Of a stretch of 64,000 bases of DNA, positions 13,572 to 25,780 are shown one piece after another. The notes under the pieces are model-generated. The model ran no database searches. It was not told the DNA's origin and worked only from the letters and a program-made list of their open reading frames with translations. Origin of the DNA: Erinaceus europaeus (taxonomy: Eukaryota; Chordata; Mammalia; Eulipotyphla; Erinaceidae); the NCBI RefSeq assembly GCF_950295315.1, contig NW_026647180.1, positions 248,001-312,000 on the forward strand. The letters are read 5' to 3'. The translations under genes and the position numbers were made by a program. The stretch's first letter is position 1, and each line of letters begins with the position of its first letter.

Positions 13572-15740
13572 ACTTGTAGAAGTCTGAAAATATTTTTAGC
13601 TAGAGAACAGCACAGCTCTGTATTAGGGTAGTAAGGTGGATACACCTGGCCCTTCAGAGCCACAGTCATGAGAGACATGTCACAGAGCGATATCATTTAT
13701 CACTCTACAAATCTCTCTCAGCACAAACTACCACTGCCAAATCATCTACTTCCCTCTTGCTCATTTTGTCCACCGAGTCCTATCCCAAAACTGAAAATCA
13801 AAGAAGAAATAGACATAGTGCAATTCCCTGCACACAGGACCGGCTGAGTCTGGACCAGGGAGATGCAATACGCCAGCCTGCATCTTGGCTATGGCATCAC
13901 TAAGACTACATCCAATTTGGAGAGGCAGGGGCAATTTTCGAGAGAGGGCTGCCGGCCAAGTGTTGCTTCTCAGAGTGGTTAAGTCCTAGATGTTCTAAGT
14001 GTAAGCTTTCCTCACAAACATATAATAACAATACCACTTGTAAGAAGTATGCATGGGCTTGGAGGGTTTGTCTTCAGTGCTCTGGCACTGATCAACAAAG
14101 GGCCAGAATTTCAGTCATTTTCTGTCTCTGTCATTCTGTCTCCCTAACTGTCTCTACTTGCCTTCTTTCCTGGACCCTTACTGGAAGTCAGTGCATGCAT
14201 CATGAACTCAGTCATCCAGGTGTTGAAATTTTCCTTTCTTTGTCCTTTGGATTATCTAGTCTCCTGCACTTGCTGTAGTACAGAGGGGAACTGCTGAGAC
14301 AGCCTTGCTGCTGCAGGTTCCAGGCATATGTCCATCTGCAGCTGCAGCTGTCCAGGCCGTCTGTGCTTGACTCCCATTGTCCAGGGCCCTGAGGCTGACA
14401 CTCAGCCTAAATGCAGCCCTCCTCACCTTTCTGCACAGGGTCCTTGTCCTAATTCCATGAGAGACCAGGTGAAGAGAAGTGAAACTCTATCCCCCAGGCA
14501 GACACATTGTGCTTTCCCTCTATTAAGCCGAATGTAAAGGATCTGTGGTACTGATGGCCACACCAGTGTCCAGATTTTCCATGCAAAACGGAAGCTTCCA
14601 GGGTTCTGAAAGAGGGTGTTTTGATGGATGTGAAATGTCTTTTACAAGTGCCTCATGGGGTTTTCAAATCCTTTTGAAACCTGAAGTTCTTTCTTGTATC
14701 TAGGGAATATTCTCACGTCTGGCCAGAAGGCCCACCCAACTAGGAGCACAGCTATCCCGGGGTCAGGAGGTCTGCCAGCCTGCTAGTTCCTGGAGGGATT
14801 CCTGAGTATGTCCTCAGGGCCCAAGTGGTAACAGGTGTTTCCAATTGCCTTTATTAGCAGCATCCAGGCCCTCCGGTGAGGTTCCGTGCTGTGATCTCCA
14901 CTGGAAGAACCGAATTCAGCCAATGGAGGCTTCCGTCTTTCTTTTGTCTGTCCATAGCAAGGGCCCTGGGAGTTTGTGCTTCCTGCAAGCAGAGAGACTT
15001 TGTATGGGACACTCCTGCATGCCTACTTCTGGGAATCTCTCTGAGTGTGATGTGTGGACACCAGGAGACCATGATCAGGGATGTAAGGCCACAGGAGCAA
15101 TTGCCTTAGCCGGACCCAAAGGGTAGGTGTAAGGGACCGGGTTCATTCACTATTTTTTGGTCAAACACAGTTCCCATCTATGTTGAAACACAGCTCTTTC
15201 TGGGTACTTTCTGTGCTTGGAATCTGCTGCCCTGAGCAGAGGACTGAGAGCCTGGAGGCTAAGTAGGCAGCCAAACTTGACTGGACAGGCTCATGCCCCT
15301 GAATTCTGAAAGGTTCCCCAGCTTCCCCCGTTGCCAGTTTTGGGATGATAGATAGTGAGGCATGGGATTGAATAGGGAAATCAGGAGATTTAGACATGAG
15401 AGTCCCTTTGCATATGCATTCTTGCTTAGCCAGAATCTGGGCTAGCTGGCTTGCCCTGGCCAGCTAGGTTCTCTGTACATAAGTTGCAGTGGAGGCTGGC
15501 GACCTTGCCACCCATGCTCTGAGACTACTACAGGTGAGCTCTAAGCACACACAGACACACACAGTCAGACAAACAGACAGACACAAACACACACATTACT
15601 GTCAGGTCTGGTAGTACAGCATATGGTGAAGGCTGGGGCTGTCTGGGCTCTGTGGGCATGAGAGCTGCTGCCTTACAATCTCTACAAGCCAGGGTTGATC
15701 CTGTCATCAATGAACACAGTGTAGGAGGATTTTGTATTCT
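12637..15740 (+). repeat. Near-identical 3.1 kb tandem duplication, copy 1
   Basis: It starts at GAGACACTGAAGAGG and contains an aberrant B4-to-late-B9 junction at about 12786 (CGATCGTTGCCAG). Then come CA (13000-13063), F, late B3, B4, the CT/TA tract (13506-13568), B5-B9, CA (15545-15595) and F. No promoter module is present: F is fused directly to late B3. By eye it differs from copy 2 by roughly ten substitutions plus microsatellite length changes. Confidence 0.9.
13506..13568. repeat. (CT)n(TA)n compound microsatellite
   Basis: About 28 bp CT and 35 bp TA. It differs in CT and TA length from its duplicate at 16602. Confidence 0.97.
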
Positions 15741-16599
15741 GAGACACTGAAGAGGGAGAGGTTCTTGCCCTGAATCTGGCACTGGGAACTAGCATCTTCC
15801 CTGTGTGTGTTGCCAGATTAGGAAACCTGTGGTTCCTGTGCATGTGGAGAGTATCCTGGATGACTTCCTTCTCGAGCCTTTTTCGATCGTTGCCAGTTTT
15901 TGGATGATAGATAGTGAGGCATGGTATTGAATAGGGAAATCAGGAGATTTAGACATGAGAGTCCCTTTGCATATGCATTCTTGCTTAGCCAGAATCTGGG
16001 TTAGCTGGCTTGCCCTGACCAGCTAGGTTCTCTGTACATAAGTTGCAGGGGAGGCTGGCTACCTTGCCACCTATGCTCTGAGACTACTACATGTTTGCTC
16101 TAAGCACACACAGACACACACAGTCAGACAAACAGACGGACACACACACACACACACACATTACTGTCAGGTCTGGTAGTACAGCATATGGTGAAGGCTG
16201 GGGCTGTCTGGGGTCTGTGGGCATGAGAGCTGCCGCCTTACAATCTCTACAAGCCAGGGTTGATCCTGTCATCAATGAACACAGTGTAGGAGGTTTTTGT
16301 ATTCTGAGACACTGAAGAGGGAGAGGTTTTTGCCCTGAATCTGGCACTGGGAACTAGAAGCTGCCCTGTGTGTGTTGCCAGACTAGGAAACTTGTGGTGC
16401 CTGTGCATTTGGAGAGTCTCCTGGATGACTTCCTTCTCGAGCCTTTTTCGATCGGTCCCTTTGGATCTGCATAAAGCTAATGATTTGGAGATTTTACTCC
16501 TTTGGACAATTCTTTTCCTGATGCAAAGTTTATCTCCAGGTTTTAGCAATCAATTGTCTTTATGTCATATCGAATCCATTGTAGAAAATAACTATATCA

Positions 16600-16666
<67 letters not shown>

Positions 16667-18835
16667 ACTTGTAGAAGTCTGAAAATATTTTTAGCTAGAG
16701 AACAGCACAGCTCTGTATTAGGGTAGTAAGGTGGATACACCTGGCCCTTCAGAGCCACAGTCATGAGAGACATGTCACAGAGCGATATCATTTATCACTT
16801 TACAAATCTCTCTCAGCACAAACTACCACTGCCAAATCATCTACTTCCCTCTTGCTCATTTTGTCCACCGAGTCCTATCCCAAAACTGAAAATCAAAGAA
16901 GAAATAGACATAGTGCAATTCCCTGCACACAGGACCGGCTGAGTCTGGACCAGGGAGATGCAATACGCCAGCCTGCATCTTGGCTATGGCATCACTAAGA
17001 CTACATCCAATTTGGAGAGGCAGGGGCAATTTTCGAGAGAGGGCTGCCGGCCAAGTGTTGCTTCTCAGAGTGGTTAAGTCCTAGATGTTCTAAGTGTAAG
17101 CTTTCCTCACAAACATATAATAACAATACCACTTGTAAGAAGTATGCATGGGCTTGGAGGGTTTGTCTTCAGTGCTCTGGCACTGATCAACAAAGGGACA
17201 GAATTTCAGTCATTTTCTGTCTCTGTCATTCTGTCTCCCTAACTGTCTCTACTTGCCTTCTTTCCTGGACCCTTACTGGAAGTCAGTGCATGCATCATGA
17301 ACTCAGTCATCCAGGTGTTGAAATTTTCCTTTCTTTGTCCTTTGGATTATCTAGTCTCCTGCACTTGCTGTAGTACAGAGGGGAACTGCTGAGACAGCCT
17401 TGCTGCTGCAGGTTCCAGGCATATGTCCATCTGCAGCTGCAGCTGTCCAGGCCGTCTGTGCTTGACTCCCATTGTCCAGGGCCCTGAGGCTGACACTCAG
17501 CCTAAATGCAGCCCTCCTCACCTTTCTGCACAGGGTCCTTGTCCTAATTCCATGAGAGACCAGGTGAAGAGAAGTGAAACTCTATCCCCCAGGCAGACAC
17601 ATTGTGCTTTCCCTCTATTAAGCCGAATGTAAAGGATCTGTGGTACTGATGGCCACACCAGTGTCCAGATTTTCCATGCAAAACGGAAGCTTCCAGGGTT
17701 CTGAAAGAGGGTGTTTTGATGGATGTGAAATGTCTTTTACAAGTGCCTCATGGGGTTTTCAAATCCTTTTGAAACCTGAAGTTCTTTCTTGTATCTAGGG
17801 AATATTCTCACGTCTGGCCAGAAGGGCCACCCAACTAGGAGCACAGCTATCCCGGGGTCAGGAGGTCTGCCAGCCTGCTAGTTCCTGGAGGGATTCCTGA
17901 GTATGTCCTCAGGGCCCAAGTGGTAACAGGTGTTTCCAATTGCCTTTATTAGCAGCATCCAGGCCCTCCGGTGAGGTTCCGTGCTGTGATCTCCACTGGA
18001 AGAACCGAATTCAGCCAATGGAGGCTTCCGTCTTTCTTTTGTCTGTCCATAGCAAGGGCCCTGGGAGTTTGTGCTTCCTGCAAGCAGAGAGACTTTGTAT
18101 GGGACACTCCTGCATGCCTACTTCTGGGAATCTCTCTGAGTGTGATGTGTGGACACCAGGAGACCATGATCAGGGATGTAAGGCCACAGGAGCAATTGCC
18201 TTAGCCGGACCCAAAGGGTAGGTGTAAGGGACCGGGTTCATTCACTATTTTTTGGTCAAACACAGTTCCCATCTATGTTGAAACACAGCTCTTTCTGGGT
18301 ACTTTCTGTGCTTGGAATCTGATGCCCTGAGCAGTGGACTGAAAGCCTGGAGGCTAAGTAGGCAGCCAAACTTGACTGGACAGGCTCATGCCCCTGAATT
18401 CTGAAAGGTTCCCCAGCTTCCCCCGTTGCCAGTTTTGGGATGATAGATAGTGAGGCATGGGATTGAATAGGGAAATCAGGAGATTTAGACATGAGAGTCC
18501 CTTTGCATATGCATTCTTGCTTAGCCAGAATCTGGGCTAGCTGGCTTGCCCTGGCCAGCTAGGTTCTCTGTACATAAGTTGCAGTGGAGGCTGGCGACCT
18601 TGCCACCCATGCTCTGAGACTACTACAGGTGAGCTCTAAGCACACACAGACACACACAGTCAGACAAACAGACAGACACAAACACACACATTACTGTCAG
18701 GTCTGGTAGTACAGCATATGGTGAAGGCTGGGGCTGTCTGGGCTCTGTGGGCATGAGAGCTGCTGCCTTACAATCTCTACAAGCCAGGGTTGATCCTGTC
18801 ATCAATGAACACAGTGTAGGAGGTTTTTGTATTCT
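15741..18835 (+). repeat. Near-identical 3.1 kb tandem duplication, copy 2
   Basis: The private junction CGATCGTTGCCAG recurs at about 15889, exactly one period after copy 1. Differences I could see include GGCCAG/GGACAG near 14100/17196, CACTCT/CACTTT near 13694/16791, AAGGCC/AAGGGCC near 14727/17822 and three changes near 15220/18317. CA (16105-16161) and CT/TA (16602-16663) lengths differ slightly. It could be a recent duplication, gene conversion or an assembly duplicate. Confidence 0.9.
16602..16663. repeat. (CT)n(TA)n compound microsatellite
   Basis: About 34 bp CT and 29 bp TA: longer CT and shorter TA than the duplicate at 13506. Confidence 0.97.
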
Positions 18836-19131
18836 GAGACACTGAAGAGGGAGAGGTTCTTGCCCTGAATCTGGCACTGGGAACTATCAGCTGCCCTATG
18901 TGTGTTGCCAGACTAGGAAACTTGTGGTGCCTGTGCATGTGGAGAGTTTCCTAGATGACTTCCTTCTCGAGCCTTTTTCTATCAGTCCCTTTGGATCTGC
19001 ATATAGCTAATGATTTGGAGATTTTACTCCTTTGGACAATTCTTTTCCTGATGCACAGTTTATCTCCAGGTTTTAGCAATCAATTGTTTTTATGTCATAT
19101 CAAATCCATTGTAGAAAATAACTATATCAGT

Positions 19132-19132
19132 G

Positions 19133-19199
<67 letters not shown>
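19132..19199. repeat. (CT)n(TA)n compound microsatellite
   Basis: About 28 bp CT and 41 bp uninterrupted TA. Confidence 0.97.
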
Positions 19200-19202
<3 letters not shown>

Positions 19203-20589
19203 ACTTGTAGAGGTCTGAAAATATTTTTAGCTAGAGAACAGCACAGCTCTGTATTAGGGTAGTAAGGTGGATACACCTGGCCCTTCAGAGCCACAGTCAT
19301 GAGAAACATTTCACAGAGCGATATCATTTATCACTCTACAAATCTCTCTCAGCACAAACTACCACTGCCAAATCATCTACTTCCCTCTTGCTCATTTTGT
19401 CCACCGAGTCCTATCTCAAAACTGAAAATCAAAGAAGAAATAGACATAGTGCAATTCCCTGCACACAGGACAGGCTGAGTGTGGACCAGGGAGATGCAAT
19501 ACGCCAGCCTGCATCTTGGCTATGGCATCACTAAGACTACATCCAATTTGGAGAGGCGGGGGCAATTTTCGAGAGAGGGGTGCTGGCCAAGTGATGCTTT
19601 TCAGAGTGGTTAAGTCCTAGATGTTCTAAGTGTAAGCTTTCCTCACAAACATATATAATAACAATGCCACTTGTAAGAAGTATGCATGGGCTTGGAGGGT
19701 TTGTCTTCAGTGCTCTGGCACTGATCAACAAAGGGACAGAATTTCAGTCATTTTCTGTCTCTGTCATTCTGTCTCTCTAACTGTCTCTACGTGCCTTCTT
19801 TCCTGGGCCCTTACTGGAAGTCAGTGCATGCATCGTGAACTCAGTCATCCAGGTGTTGAAATTTTCCTTTCTTTGTCCTTTGGATTATCTAGTCTCCTGC
19901 ACTTGCTGTAGTACAGAGGGGAACTGCTGAGACAGCCTTGCTGCTGCAGGTTCCAGGCATATGTCCATCTGCAGCTGCAGCTGTCCAGGCCCTCTGTGCT
20001 TGACTCCCATTCTCCAGGACCCTGAGGCTGACACTCAGCCTAAATGCAGCCCTCCTCACCTTCCTGCACAGCGTCCTTGTCCTAATTCCATGAGAGACCA
20101 GGTGAAGAGAAGTGAAACTCTATCCCCCTGGCAGACACATTGTGCTTTCCCTCTATTAAGCCGAATGTAAAGGATCTGTGCTACTGATGGCCAGAACAGT
20201 GTCCAGATTTTCCATGCAAAACGGAAGCTTCCAGGGTTCTGAAAGAGGGTGTTTTGATGGATGTGAAATGTCTTTTCCAAGTGCCTCATGGGGTATTCAA
20301 ATCCTTTTGAAAACTGAAGTTCTTTGTTGTATCTAGGGAATATTCTCACGTCTGGCCAGAAGGGCCACCCAACTAGGAGCACAGCTATCCCGGGGTCAGG
20401 AGGTCTGCCAGCCTGCTAGTTCCTGGAGGGATTCCTGAGTATGTCCTCAGGGCCCAAGAGGTAACAGTTGTTTCCAATTGCCTTTTTAGCAGCAACGAGG
20501 CCCTCAGGTGAGGTTCAGGGCTGTGATCTCCACTGGAAGAACCGAATTCAGCCAATGGAGGCTCCCGTCTTTCTTTTGTCTGTCCATAG

Positions 20590-20754
20590 CAAGGGCCCGG
20601 GGAGTTTGTGCTTCCTGCAAGCAGAGAGACTTTGTATGGGACACTCCTGCATGCCTACTTCTGGGAATCTCTCTGAGTGTGATGTGTGGACACCAGGAGT
20701 CCATGATCAGGGATGTAAGGCCACTGGAGCAATTGCCTTAGCCGGACCCAAAGG
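20590..20754 (+). other. Exon-like segment of B9 (exemplar)
   Basis: A pyrimidine-rich stretch ending in CATAG precedes this 165-nt segment, and AAGG followed by GTAGGT closes it, matching acceptor and donor consensus. The equivalent in the unit at 53.7-54.6 kb is 53985-54150 (166 nt). Frames differ between copies because of 1-bp indels (for example GGATTGTGAGG versus GGATGTAAGG), so it is not a conserved coding exon. It could be a non-coding exon or chance. Confidence 0.3.
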
Positions 20755-21175
20755 GTAGGTGTAAGGGACCAGGTTCATCCACTATTGTTTGGTCAAACAC
20801 AGTTCCCATCTATGTTGAAACACAGCTCTTTCTGGGTACTTTCTGTGCTTGGAATCTGCTGCCCTGAGCAGTGGAATGAGAGCCTGGAGGCTAAGTAGGC
20901 AGCCAAACGTGACTGGATAGGCTCATGCCCCTGAATTCTGAAAGGTTCCCCAGCTTCCCCCGTTGCCAGTTTTTGGATGATAGATAGTGAGGCATGGGAT
21001 TGAATAGGGAAATCGGGAGATTTAGACATAGAGGCCCTTTACATATGCATTCTTGCTTAGCCAGAATCTGGGCTAGTTGGCTTGCCCTGACAAGCTAGGT
21101 TCTCTGTACATAAGTTGCAGGGGAGCCTGGCTACCTTGCCTCCCATGCTCTGAGAATACTACAGGTGAGCTCTAA

Positions 21176-21248
21176 GCACACACAGACAAACACAGTTAGA
21201 CAAATAGACAGACAGACAGACACACACACACACACACACACACACACA
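21176..21248. repeat. (CA)n/(CAGA)n microsatellite
   Basis: One of the longest CA tracts in the window, with a degenerate left half (CAAATAGACAGACAGAC) and a pure CA right half. Confidence 0.95.
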
Positions 21249-21392
21249 TTACTGTCAGGTCTGGTAGTACAGCATATGGTTAAGGCTGGGGCTGTCTGGG
21301 CTCTGTGGGCATGAGAGCTGCTGCCTTACAATCTCTACAAACCAGGGTTGATCCTGTCATCAATGAACACAGTGTAGGAGGTTTTTGTATTC

Positions 21393-21688
21393 TGAGACAC
21401 TGAAGAGGGAGAGGTTTTTGCCCTGAATCTGGCACTGGGAACTAGCAGCTGCCCAGTGTGTGTTGCCAGACTAGGAATCTTGTGGTGCCTGTGCATGTGG
21501 AGAGTCTCCTGGATGACTTCCTTCTCGAGCCTTTTTTCGATTGGTCCCTTTGGATCTTCATATAGCTAATGATTTGGAGATTTTACTACTTTGGACAATT
21601 CTTTTCCTGATGCACAGTTTATCTCCAGGTTTTAGAAATCAATTGTCTTTATGTCATATCGAATCCATTGTAGAAAATAACTATATCA

Positions 21689-21750
<62 letters not shown>

Positions 21751-21753
21751 TTA

Positions 21754-21784
<31 letters not shown>

Positions 21785-24450
21785 GTAACTTGTAGAGGTC
21801 TGAAAATATTTTTAGCTAGAAAACAGCACAGCTCTGTATTAGCGTAGTAACGTAGATACACCTGGCCCTTCAGAGCCACAGTCATGAGAGACATCTCACA
21901 GAGTGATATCATTTATCACTCTACAAATCTCTCTCAGTACAAACTACCACTGCCAAATCATGTACTTCCCTCTTGCTCATTTTGCCCACCGAGTCCTATC
22001 CCAAAACTGAAAATCAAAGAAGAAATAGACATAGTGCAATTCCCAGCACACAGGACAGGCTGAGTCTGGACCAGGGAGATGCAATACGCCAGCCTGCATC
22101 TTGGCTATGGCATCACTAAGACTACATCCAATTTGGAGAGGCGCGGGCAATTTCGAGAGAGGGCTGCTGGCCAAGTGTTGCTTCTCAGAGTGGTTAAGTC
22201 CTAGATGTTCTAAGTGTAAGCTTTCCTCACAAACATATAATAACAATGCCACTTGTAAGAAGTATGCATGGGCTTGGAGGGTTTGTCTTCAGAGCTCTGG
22301 CACTGATCAACAAAGGGCCAGAATTTCAGTCATTTTCTGTCTCTGTCATTCTGTCTCTCTAACTGTCTCTACCTGTCTTCTTTCCTGGGCCCTTATGGAA
22401 GTCAGTGCATTCATCGTGAACTCAGTCATCCAGGTGTTGAAATTTTCCTTTCTTTGTCCTTTGGATTATCTAGTCTCCTGCACTTGGTGTAGTACAGAGG
22501 GGAACTGCTGAGACAGCGTTGCTGCTGCAGGTTCCAGGCATATGTCCATCTGCAGCTGCAGCTGTCCAGGCCCTCTGTGCTTGACTCCCATTCTCCAGGG
22601 CCCTGAGGCTGACACTCAGCCTAAATGCAGCCCTCCTCACCTTCCTGCACAGCGTCCTTGTCCTAATTCCATGAGAGACCAGGTTAAGAGAAGTGAAACT
22701 CTATCCCCCTGGCAGACACATTGTGCTTTCCCTCTATTAAGCCGAATGTAAAGGATCTGTGGTACTGATGGCCACACTAGTGTCCAGATTTTCCCTGCAA
22801 AAAGGAAGCTTCCAGGGTTCTGAGAGAGAGTGTTTTGATGGCTGTGAAATGTCTTTTCCAAGTGTCTCATGGGGTTTTCAAATCCTTTTGAAACCTGAAG
22901 TTCTTTTTTGTATCTAGGGAATATTCTCACGTCTGGCCAGAAGGGCCACCCAACTAGGAGCACAGCTATCCCGGGGTCAGGAGGTCTGCCCGCCTGCTAG
23001 TTCCTGGAGGGATTCCTGAGTATGTCCTCAGGTCCCAAGTGGTAACAGGTGTTTCCAATTGCCTTTATTAGCAGCATCCAGGCCCTCAGATGAGGGGCGG
23101 AGCTGTGATCTCCACTGGAAGCTCCGAATTCAGCCAATGGAGGCATCCATCTTTCGTCTGTCCATTGCAAGCGCCCGGGATGTTTGTGCTTCCTGCAAGA
23201 AGAGAGTTTGTATGTGACACTCATGCATGCCTACTTCTGGGAATCTCTCTGAGTTTGATGTGTGGACAACAGCTTCCCCTGGATGATAGATAGTGAGGCA
23301 TGGGATTGAATTGGGAACTCAGGAGATTTATACATGAGAGTCCCTTTGCATATGCATTCTGGCCTAGCCAGAATCTGGGCTAGCTGGATTGCCCTGACCA
23401 GCTAGGTTCTCTGTACATAAGTTGCAGGTGAGGCTGGCTACCTTCCCACCCATGCTCTGAGACTAGGAAACTTGTGGTGCCTGTCCATGTGGAGAGTGTC
23501 CTGGATGAGTTCATTTTCGAGCCTTTTTCTATATATCCTGATGGATCGGCATATAGCTAATGATTTGATTATTTACTCCTTTGGACAATTCTTTCCCTGA
23601 TGCACAGTTTTTCTGGAGGTTTTAGCAATCAATTTTCTGAATGTCATATTGAATCCATTGTAGAAAGTGAATGCATCATTGAGATGAAGGAGCCTGAGTA
23701 GACAGCCAAACCTTATTGGACAGGATCATGCCCCTGAATTCTGAGGGGTGCCCCCGCTTATCCCATTGTCACTTTTTGGATGATAGTGAGACATGGGATT
23801 GAATCAGAAACTCAGGAGAGGGACACATGAGAGTCCATTTGCATTTGCATTCTTGCTTACCCAGAATCTGGGCTAGCTGGCTTGCCCTGTCCAGCTAGGT
23901 TCTCTGTACATAAGTTGCAGGTGAGGCTGTCTACCTTGACACCAATGGTCTGAGACTACTATAGGTGAGCTCTGAGCACACACAGACACACGCAGACAGA
24001 CAGACAGACGCACAGTCACACACACATTAATGTCTGGTCTGGTAGTACAGCATATGGTGAAGGATGGGGCTGTTTGGGTCTGTGGGCATGAGAGCTGCTG
24101 CCTTACAATCTCAACATGCCAGGTTTGAACCTGTCATCAATGAACACAGTGTAGGTGGTTTTTGACTTCTGTTCACTTTCCAACTCATCTATTTCTTTTC
24201 TCTCCTTCTCTGTCTCTGACTCTCACAGGCTTTCACTCACTCTTCTGCAGTCAGTAATATTTTACTTATATCCTTATTTTATTGACAGGCCCAGATATAC
24301 AAAGAGAGTTGCCAGAGCACTGCTGAGCTCTGGCTTGTTGTTTTGGTGATTTCACCTAGGCTACTGGAGCCTCCGGTATGTAAGTCTCTCTGACACAAGC
24401 CATATTCTGTATCCTCATATCCATGGCAGTATCTCTCAGACTTTATAATA
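21393..24450 (+). repeat. Rearranged type B unit ending in F and R
   Basis: Late B3, B4, CT/TA (21692-21784), B5-B8, then B9 cut at about 23270 (GTGTGGACAACAGCTTCC). A late B9 piece is cut again at about 23463, where GAGACT joins B4 (AGGAAACTTGTGG). This B4 has no CT/TA tract and is cut at about 23690 back into late B9. CA (23976-24028), F (24035-24275) and R (24280-24450) follow. Three private junctions in 500 bp make this the most scrambled part of the left half. Confidence 0.78.
21692..21784. repeat. (CT)n(TA)n microsatellite with TTTA interruption
   Basis: The TA run is interrupted by two TTTATTTA-type blocks near 21746-21762. This is the only such interruption among the tracts in the window. 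Confidence 0.96.
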
Positions 24451-24453
24451 AAC

Positions 24454-24491
<38 letters not shown>

Positions 24492-24982
24492 TTTAGAATT
24501 GTCGACCTATGTAATTGATCTTTATCAGAATTAACACTCTTTCCCACTCTTCTATTTCTCTTCTTGCCTCCTCTGTCTCTGACTCTCACAGGCTATCACT
24601 CACTCTGTCAGCACTCATTAATATTTTACTTATACATTATTTTACTGACAGGCCCAGATATACAAAGGGAATCACCAGGACACTGCTGATCTCTGGCTGT
24701 TTTTTTGGTGATTTCACCTAGGTTTCTGGAGCCTCAGCTTTGTAAGTCTCTCTGGCACAAGCCGTACTCTGTCTCCTCATAGCCATGCCAGTATCCCTCA
24801 GAGTCTATAATAAAGATATACTTACATATATGTACATATATATATATACATATATATACATATATATATATATATCAGTCATTTTTAGAATTGTTTACCT
24901 TTTTATCTGATATTAATGCAGAATTATCACATTTATAACAGCCTCCTTATTCATAAACAGTTAGTCACATTGTTGGAGCAGG
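24451..24982 (+). repeat. Truncated type A sequence (b remnant, F/R, c remnant)
   Basis: Core b is cut after AGAATTAACACTC (about 24540) and jumps into the CT-rich part of F. R (24645-24810) leads to a c core that stops at TTGGAGCAGGG (about 24982). Single-copy sequence begins there, so this is an internal edge of the array. Confidence 0.8.
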
Positions 24983-25006
24983 GAAAAGTATGTGCGTCTC
25001 TGTGGG

Positions 25007-25010
<4 letters not shown>

Positions 25011-25043
<33 letters not shown>
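25011..25043. repeat. (GT)n microsatellite
   Basis: A pure GT run of about 33 bp near the left edge of the single-copy island, unrelated in position to the B2 GT leaders. Confidence 0.96.
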
Positions 25044-25047
<4 letters not shown>

Positions 25048-25324
25048 GTACATAAGTGTGTTTCAGTTATGATTACCGCTGTTGTTTCTTTATTCCTGAC
25101 ACAGATTCTTAGGAACTGGGTGGTGTATGACAAAGGAAGTTTCCACTGCACACGTGGTTTTTCAAATATGAATGGCACATTGGATTTTCTGGACACTGGT
25201 GTGCATTCTTACAGGTGGTCCTCAGATGGGTTCTTTCCTTTGCTATTCCCATGCTTTCTGTAATTATCTGTGTAGACTCAAAGAGGAGTGGCATGGGGGA
25301 GCTCAGCTGCATTCTGCTGTGTGT

Positions 25325-25340
25325 CCACAAGGTGGCAGCA
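25325..25340 (+). promoter_or_regulatory. CTCF-like motif 1
   Basis: CCACAAGGTGGCAGCA fits the core CTCF pattern CCAnnAGrkGGC. It lies within a 40-bp element (25301-25340) repeated at 25547-25586. Binding cannot be inferred from the motif alone. Confidence 0.45.
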
Positions 25341-25570
25341 TAGCCCATAGTTGAGTATAGTGATTCTGTGGAATGAGGAGACTCTGGAATTTGTGGCCCA
25401 TGGACAGCAAGGTTGAAATTGATGTAGAGTGTCCTAGACATCTGTTCTTTCCTGTGGGGTGGGGAGATCCCCCATTTGGCTTTGCAAGTGGAAGGGGTTT
25501 CTCTCTTTGTCTGGGATGACTCTACTGGGAGCTTGTGAATCCCTGTGCTCAGCTGCATTCCACTGTGTGT

Positions 25571-25587
25571 CCACAAGAGGGCAGCAC
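25571..25587 (+). promoter_or_regulatory. CTCF-like motif 2
   Basis: CCACAAGAGGGCAGCAC is the better of the two matches to the CTCF core, in the same orientation as motif 1 and 246 bp downstream. It lies upstream of the GC box and CCAAT boxes of the divergent promoter. Confidence 0.5.
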
Positions 25588-25780
25588 CAGTGAGGAACTA
25601 AGGCTCCATGGGGCAAGTGCAATGAGGCACTGGGCTACGAGAGTGGACACAGTGTTTATGGGTGTGCCCCAAGAGCATGGCCAGCCTAGCTCAAGCAGGC
25701 AGTGTCCTAAGGATGGGTCCAGACAGGAGCTGTTGGGTAGTGTTGGCAGAAACAGGGCCTCAGAGGACGGCAGACAGTCC

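Larger units (their letters stand above)
18836..21392 (+). repeat. Type B unit, basic 2.56 kb form
   Basis: Late B3, B4, CT/TA (19132-19199), B5, B6, B7, B8 (about 20071-20348), B9 and a long CA tract (21176-21248), then F. It lacks the extra B4/late-B9 piece of the two preceding copies, so it is the plain unit of this subfamily. An exon-like segment in B9 spans 20590-20754, with AG before and GTAGGT after. Confidence 0.85.
24983..25780. other. Single-copy island inside the array
   Basis: About 800 bp with no other copy in the window. It holds a GT microsatellite (25011-25043), a good-looking 3' splice acceptor ending TTCCTGACACAG (about 25102) and two CTCF-like motifs. ORFs on both strands reach 155 codons on the minus strand (25109-25576), but none resembles a protein I know, and the minus ORF crosses both motif copies. 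It may be unique genomic DNA or an old transposon fragment trapped in the array. Confidence 0.7.

Noticed and set aside
13271..13579. ORFs ending in runs of LSLSLS and IYIYIY, in many units
   Set aside because: These are translations of the (CT)n(TA)n microsatellite and its flank. Frame and length vary with tract length.
14845..15126. About 93-codon ORF in B9 repeated in several units (contains SGNLSECDVWTPG)
   Set aside because: Identical copies at 14845 and 17940 only reflect the recent duplication. Other units have indels and stops in the same region, and all three frames drift alike.
25109..25576. 155-codon minus-strand ORF in the single-copy island
   Set aside because: No recognisable similarity and no start or splice context. 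It runs through both copies of the CTCF-like element, giving two similar peptide stretches explained by the DNA repeat.
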